DNA of 9,928 nt from an uncultured Clostridia bacterium (GTDB lineage Bacteria > Bacillota_I > Bacilli_A > RF39 > UBA660). Below, piece after piece: positions 7,106 to 9,928 of the stretch (within the stretch, counting starts at the first letter, position 1; the number at the start of each line of letters is the position of its first letter). Below the pieces are notes generated by a model, which saw only the letters and a program-made list of their open reading frames with translations, was not told the origin of the DNA and made no database searches. Made by a program: the position numbers and the translations under genes. The stretch is taken from NCBI GenBank assembly GCA_947569225.1, contig CANORX010000023.1:1-9928 (forward strand), read 5' to 3'.

Positions 7106-7422
7106 TTTAAATCATTCCTTTCTATATATATAACATTTTCTAAGGAACTAAATGAGGCAAATATTTTGTCTTCAAATGCTTTATATATTGCATCTGCTCC
7201 TATAAAGCTTATGAGTCCTACCCAAAGTGAGTTTATAAATGATATGTTAGTGAAACAGTATGAGAATGATATTCCTATTAACATCGATATTATAAAGCTT
7301 TTTATTACTATGTATTTTCTTTTTTTGAACGCTTCTTTAAGTCTTTGTATTAATGATGTTGATATTATACTACTAGCCATGGATATTATTAGTATGTTTT
7401 TTAAAAGTGTTATGTTTAGCAT
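7102..7422 (-). CDS. Holin-like small membrane protein, 106 aa
   Basis: This small protein has three hydrophobic stretches (about residues 5-24, 38-58 and 60-80), a basic loop between the first two (RLKEAFKKRKY, residues 27-37) and a charged C-terminus. Size, topology and direct coupling to an M23 lytic enzyme without a signal peptide suggest a holin that lets the enzyme reach the wall. I do not recognise a specific holin family, so the call rests on context. The ATG has GGGAGG 7 bases upstream. The gene ends in TGA, overlapping the next start by 4 bases. No convincing promoter was seen between it and the terminator at 7475-7510. Confidence 0.65.
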   Translation of the reverse strand: MLNITLLKNILIISMASSIISTSLIQRLKEAFKKRKYIVIKSFIISMLIGISFSYCFTNISFINSLWVGLISFIGADAIYKAFEDKIFASFSSLENVIYIERNDLK

Positions 7423-7474
7423 TTTTTAGCCTCCCTTAGTATTTTATTCAAGATGTTTCGTTTTGTTATAGGCT

Positions 7475-7510
7475 AAAGAAAAAAAGTAAATGTTTTTCGT
7501 ATTTACTTTT
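7475..7510 (-). terminator. Intrinsic terminator after the MMPL fusion gene
   Basis: A perfect 10-bp stem AAAAGTAAAT/ATTTACTTTT (7482-7491 with 7501-7510) has a 9-base loop, and on the minus strand a T run (TTTCTTT) follows. It lies 8 bases beyond the TAA of the fusion gene and separates it from the holin cassette. Confidence 0.75.
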
Positions 7511-7518
7511 AATTAGTT

Positions 7519-9096
7519 TTATTTAAATAAATTTTTTATTTTTGTCCAAAGTGTTGTTTTTTCTTCCTTTGGTTTTGTTATTTCTTTTTTTTCAGTTATT
7601 TTTTGTCCATCTACTTTTAGTATAAATTTTGTGGAGTTTAATGTGTCTTTATTTTTTATTGTAAATGTTTCATATTCTTCACTTAGGTTTATTAATGCTT
7701 CTATTTTTGATTGTGTGGTTTTTATTTTTCCATTTATTATAGATGTTATTTTAGTTATTCCTTCTTTATTATAGGTTTCTATTCCTGAGTGTAATTCTTT
7801 TGTTCCATTATAAAGTGCGTTTATTCCATTATTTAGTTCTTTGGTTTTTTCTTTTAGTATTTGTACTCCTTCTTTTAGATTTTTTGTGCCATCAGATATT
7901 TGTGCACTTCCAGTTTCTAGTGCTTTTAAGTATGTTTCTAGAGTGTTAATAACTACGTCTATTTTGTTAGTAAGTGTTAAGATTTTTGTTAGTGCTTCAT
8001 TATTTTTTGTTAATAATTCTATTATGCTTGCATTTGTTACAGGATCTATTGTTGATAATGTGTTGATAGTTTGCTCATTAGCTTTAATTAGTGTTTGTAA
8101 GTCTGTAATGTTAAGTCCTGTTAATAGTGTTTTTGTGTTTTCTAAATTTTTTAGTATTTCTTTTAATCCTTCATCTAACTTACTGGCTCCTTTGTTTAGT
8201 TCTTCTAAGCTATTTACAACTTTTTCTAGATTATCATATATTTGTATTGTTCCTTCGTTTAATTTTTCTGCACCATTTTCTAAGGTTTTAGCGCCTTCTT
8301 CTATTTCGTCTATCGATTTTTTTAGTATTTCTGTTTTGTAATATAGTGCATCCATTGAATCAAATATTTTTAAGTCCTCTTTGTCTATTATTTTTGGTGT
8401 TATTATTGTGTATATGCTTGGTAATTCAAATTTTTGACTTTCAAATTCTATAGTTATTTCATTCATGTTTTTTAATTCTTCTATTTTAAGACTTTCATAT
8501 AATCCAGGTGTTGATAAACATGCTATTATGTTGTCTCGACCATTGTTGATAATTTTGCCGTTATTAACATTTATGTTTTTATTTTCTTCTCCTTTTATGA
8601 TTAGTCCAGTTGTTACTAGAAATGGTGTGTATAGTTTTTCTGTTTTTCCATTTATGTTTACATTGTGTGCGTCAGTGTTAGTGTAAATTATTTGTATTTT
8701 AAAGTTACCACTTTGTCCTAATATGCTACTTAGTTCTTTTTCTTCATCATTTTGGTAGTATTTTATGTTTATTTTTATTGGCAATTCTTTGTTAGATTCT
8801 CCTTGGTAGTATATGTCATTTCCATTAAATTCCCATTTAATTATGTTTTCTTCTTTTGTGAATTTTTCGTTACCATTTAGGTTTGTTATGTTAGTTAAGT
8901 CTGTACTCTCTATTATTGTGTTTTCGTTACTATTATTTATTAAGTGATTGTTTACTGTTGTTTTGTTTATGCTTCCATCACTGTTTAAGTTTACATAAAC
9001 TGTTTCTTCTTTGGTTAGTGCATATAATGGAAAGCTATATAGGCACAGTGATATTATTAAAGTGCTACAAGCTAATTTTTGTATTTTATTTTTCAT
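7519..9096 (-). other. Alternative internal gene: secreted coiled-coil protein with xxxLxxG heptads, 525 aa
   Basis: Starting at the in-frame ATG 9096, the product has a standard signal peptide: MKNKIQK, a hydrophobic core and a likely cut after LYA (residues 25-27). The mature part begins TKEETVYVNLNSDGS, like the starts of secreted proteins encoded next to MMPL transporters in gut Bacillota (recalled family knowledge, not searched). A beta-rich domain is followed by heptads such as EEGAKTLENGAEKLNEG (TIGR03057-like) that form long coiled coils. The end, EKTTLWTKIKNLFK, has no clear membrane anchor. If read through from the transporter, the signal sequence would instead act as an extra membrane helix, leaving the coiled coil outside in both cases. 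Confidence 0.6.
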
Positions 9097-9928
9097 TTTG
9101 GTCTCTCCTTCTTTTTTAAATCCTAATGTTGTTTTTATTATTAGTTTGTCAAATATTAGTAGAATTGATGGTAATATGAATATTACTACTATCATACTTA
9201 TGATTGCACCTCTTGATATTAGTGTGCATAGCGAACTTATCATTTCTAGTTTTGAATATATTCCTACTCCAAATGTTGCTCCAAAGAAACATAGTCCACT
9301 TACTAATATTGAATTTACACTTGTTTTTAGTGTTTCTTTTATTGCTAATTCTTTTGGTGTTCCTTTTTTTCTATGTGTTATGTATGTAGTTGTTAGTAAT
9401 ATTGCATAGTCTATTGTTGCTCCTAGTTGTATTGTTCCTAATACTATAGGCGCTACAAAAGGTAATTCTATTCCACTAAAGTATGGTATACTCATATTTA
9501 TGAATATTGCAAATTCTATTGCGCTTATTAGTAGTAATGGTAGGCTTATTGATTTTAGTACTATAAACATTATTATTAATATACAAATTATGCTTGATGC
9601 ATTTACGTTTTTGAAGTCTGTGTCAGTTATGCTTACTAGGTCTTTCATTAGTGGTCCTTCTCCTGCTAGTATTGCATTTGGATCGTATTTGTCTATTATG
9701 TTGTTTAAGTCACTTACTTGTTCGTTTAATTCGTCACTTGCTATTTCATATAGTGAGTTTATTAGTATCATTTTGTAGTTATCACTTTCAAATATGCTTA
9801 TTATTTCATCACTTAGTATTTCTTTTGATATTCCTATGCTTTCTAATTTACTGAATGATAATGCAAAGTCAATTCCATCTAACTCTTCTATTTCGTTAAT
9901 CATATCATTTATGTTTTTGTTTGATGTG
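7519..9928 (-). CDS. MMPL-type transporter C-terminal half fused in frame to a Leu-x-x-Gly heptad protein (5' partial)
   Basis: The frame is open through the right edge, so the start lies outside. Positions are counted from the first Met in the window (9903). Residues 1-100 are the end of an extracytoplasmic loop. Residues 103-255 hold five or six membrane helices of the RND/MMPL fold, with GATIDYAIL (161-169) carrying the Asp-Tyr pair typical of the proton-relay helix. A short basic stretch (256-269) leads to a second hydrophobic segment (276-296). An extracytoplasmic beta-rich domain (about 297-510) follows, then a long helical region with Leu-x-x-Gly heptads (533-580 and 660-707) and a lysine-rich end. 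MMPL proteins export lipids or other envelope molecules. In relatives I recall the two parts as neighbouring separate genes; here no stop codon separates them. A complete ribosome site and ATG remain at the joint, so one fused and one separate product are both possible. Confidence 0.85.
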   Translation of the reverse strand, partial: TSNKNINDMINEIEELDGIDFALSFSKLESIGISKEILSDEIISIFESDNYKMILINSLYEIASDELNEQVSDLNNIIDKYDPNAILAGEGPLMKDLVSITDTDFKNVNASSIICILIIMFIVLKSISLPLLLISAIEFAIFINMSIPYFSGIELPFVAPIVLGTIQLGATIDYAILLTTTYITHRKKGTPKELAIKETLKTSVNSILVSGLCFFGATFGVGIYSKLEMISSLCTLISRGAIISMIVVIFILPSILLIFDKLIIKTTLGFKKEGETKMKNKIQKLACSTLIISLCLYSFPLYALTKEETVYVNLNSDGSINKTTVNNHLINNSNENTIIESTDLTNITNLNGNEKFTKEENIIKWEFNGNDIYYQGESNKELPIKINIKYYQNDEEKELSSILGQSGNFKIQIIYTNTDAHNVNINGKTEKLYTPFLVTTGLIIKGEENKNINVNNGKIINNGRDNIIACLSTPGLYESLKIEELKNMNEITIEFESQKFELPSIYTIITPKIIDKEDLKIFDSMDALYYKTEILKKSIDEIEEGAKTLENGAEKLNEGTIQIYDNLEKVVNSLEELNKGASKLDEGLKEILKNLENTKTLLTGLNITDLQTLIKANEQTINTLSTIDPVTNASIIELLTKNNEALTKILTLTNKIDVVINTLETYLKALETGSAQISDGTKNLKEGVQILKEKTKELNNGINALYNGTKELHSGIETYNKEGITKITSIINGKIKTTQSKIEALINLSEEYETFTIKNKDTLNSTKFILKVDGQKITEKKEITKPKEEKTTLWTKIKNLFK
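9097..9110 (-). promoter_or_regulatory. Ribosome binding site inside the fusion gene
   Basis: AAGGAG (9110-9105) lies 8 bases before the in-frame ATG 9096. In the fused frame these bases encode KEGET. Its quality equals the true gene-start sites in this window (GGGAGG before 3014 and 7422). Confidence 0.7.

Noticed and set aside
7423..7475. Promoter for the holin cassette (TAAAAT or TATAAC as -10)
   Set aside because: TAAAAT lies too close to the ribosome site, and neither candidate has a -35 at suitable distance.
7841..9854. Plus-strand frames opposite the MMPL fusion gene that look like membrane proteins
   Set aside because: The complement of Asn/Lys/Glu-rich coding DNA yields hydrophobic nonsense frames. 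None has a family motif, and the minus-strand frame is well supported.

Overview
The window is very AT-rich and gene-dense. The five large or medium genes are all on the minus strand, and one small gene sits on the plus strand at the left edge. All the long frames read with TGG for tryptophan and need no in-frame TGA, so the standard bacterial code fits. The AT richness, strong GGAGG ribosome sites, a lipobox protein with His/Cys repeats and an MMPL plus Leu-x-x-Gly heptad protein pair suggest an uncultured, fermentative, low-GC gut Bacillota (RF39/Mollicutes-like or Clostridia-like). The lineage is an inference.

Layout from left to right. A 67-residue hypothetical gene (83-286, plus) ends at a hairpin terminator. 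A non-coding stretch (287-476) holds that terminator and two further hairpins. A large Cys-rich repeat lipoprotein (477-3014, minus) follows, with its own extended -10 promoter. Next is a two-gene operon transcribed right to left: a membrane-anchored thioredoxin-fold-like protein (5474-6286), whose last codons contain the ribosome site of phosphoketolase (3148-5481). The operon has an extended -10 promoter at its head and an intrinsic terminator at its end. A compact holin-like plus M23 endopeptidase cassette (6392-7422) has an ATGA overlap and its own terminator. The right end is the C-terminal half of an MMPL-type transporter, in one open frame with a secreted coiled-coil protein (7519 to beyond 9928).

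How the genes may work together. Phosphoketolase gives acetyl phosphate from sugar phosphates and is the only clear central-metabolism enzyme here. Every other minus-strand product is predicted to act at or outside the membrane: a surface lipoprotein, an extracytoplasmic thioredoxin-like protein, a lysis or wall-remodelling pair, and an envelope transporter. No integrase, transposase, RNA gene or CRISPR array was seen.

The points most worth a second look are: (1) the transporter-secreted protein fusion that keeps a complete internal ribosome site and a signal-peptide-like segment at the joint; (2) the roughly 39-cysteine repeat lipoprotein with a 75-residue C4 unit; (3) the translational coupling of a C-x3-C thioredoxin-like protein to phosphoketolase; and (4) the phage-type lysis cassette standing alone among non-phage genes.
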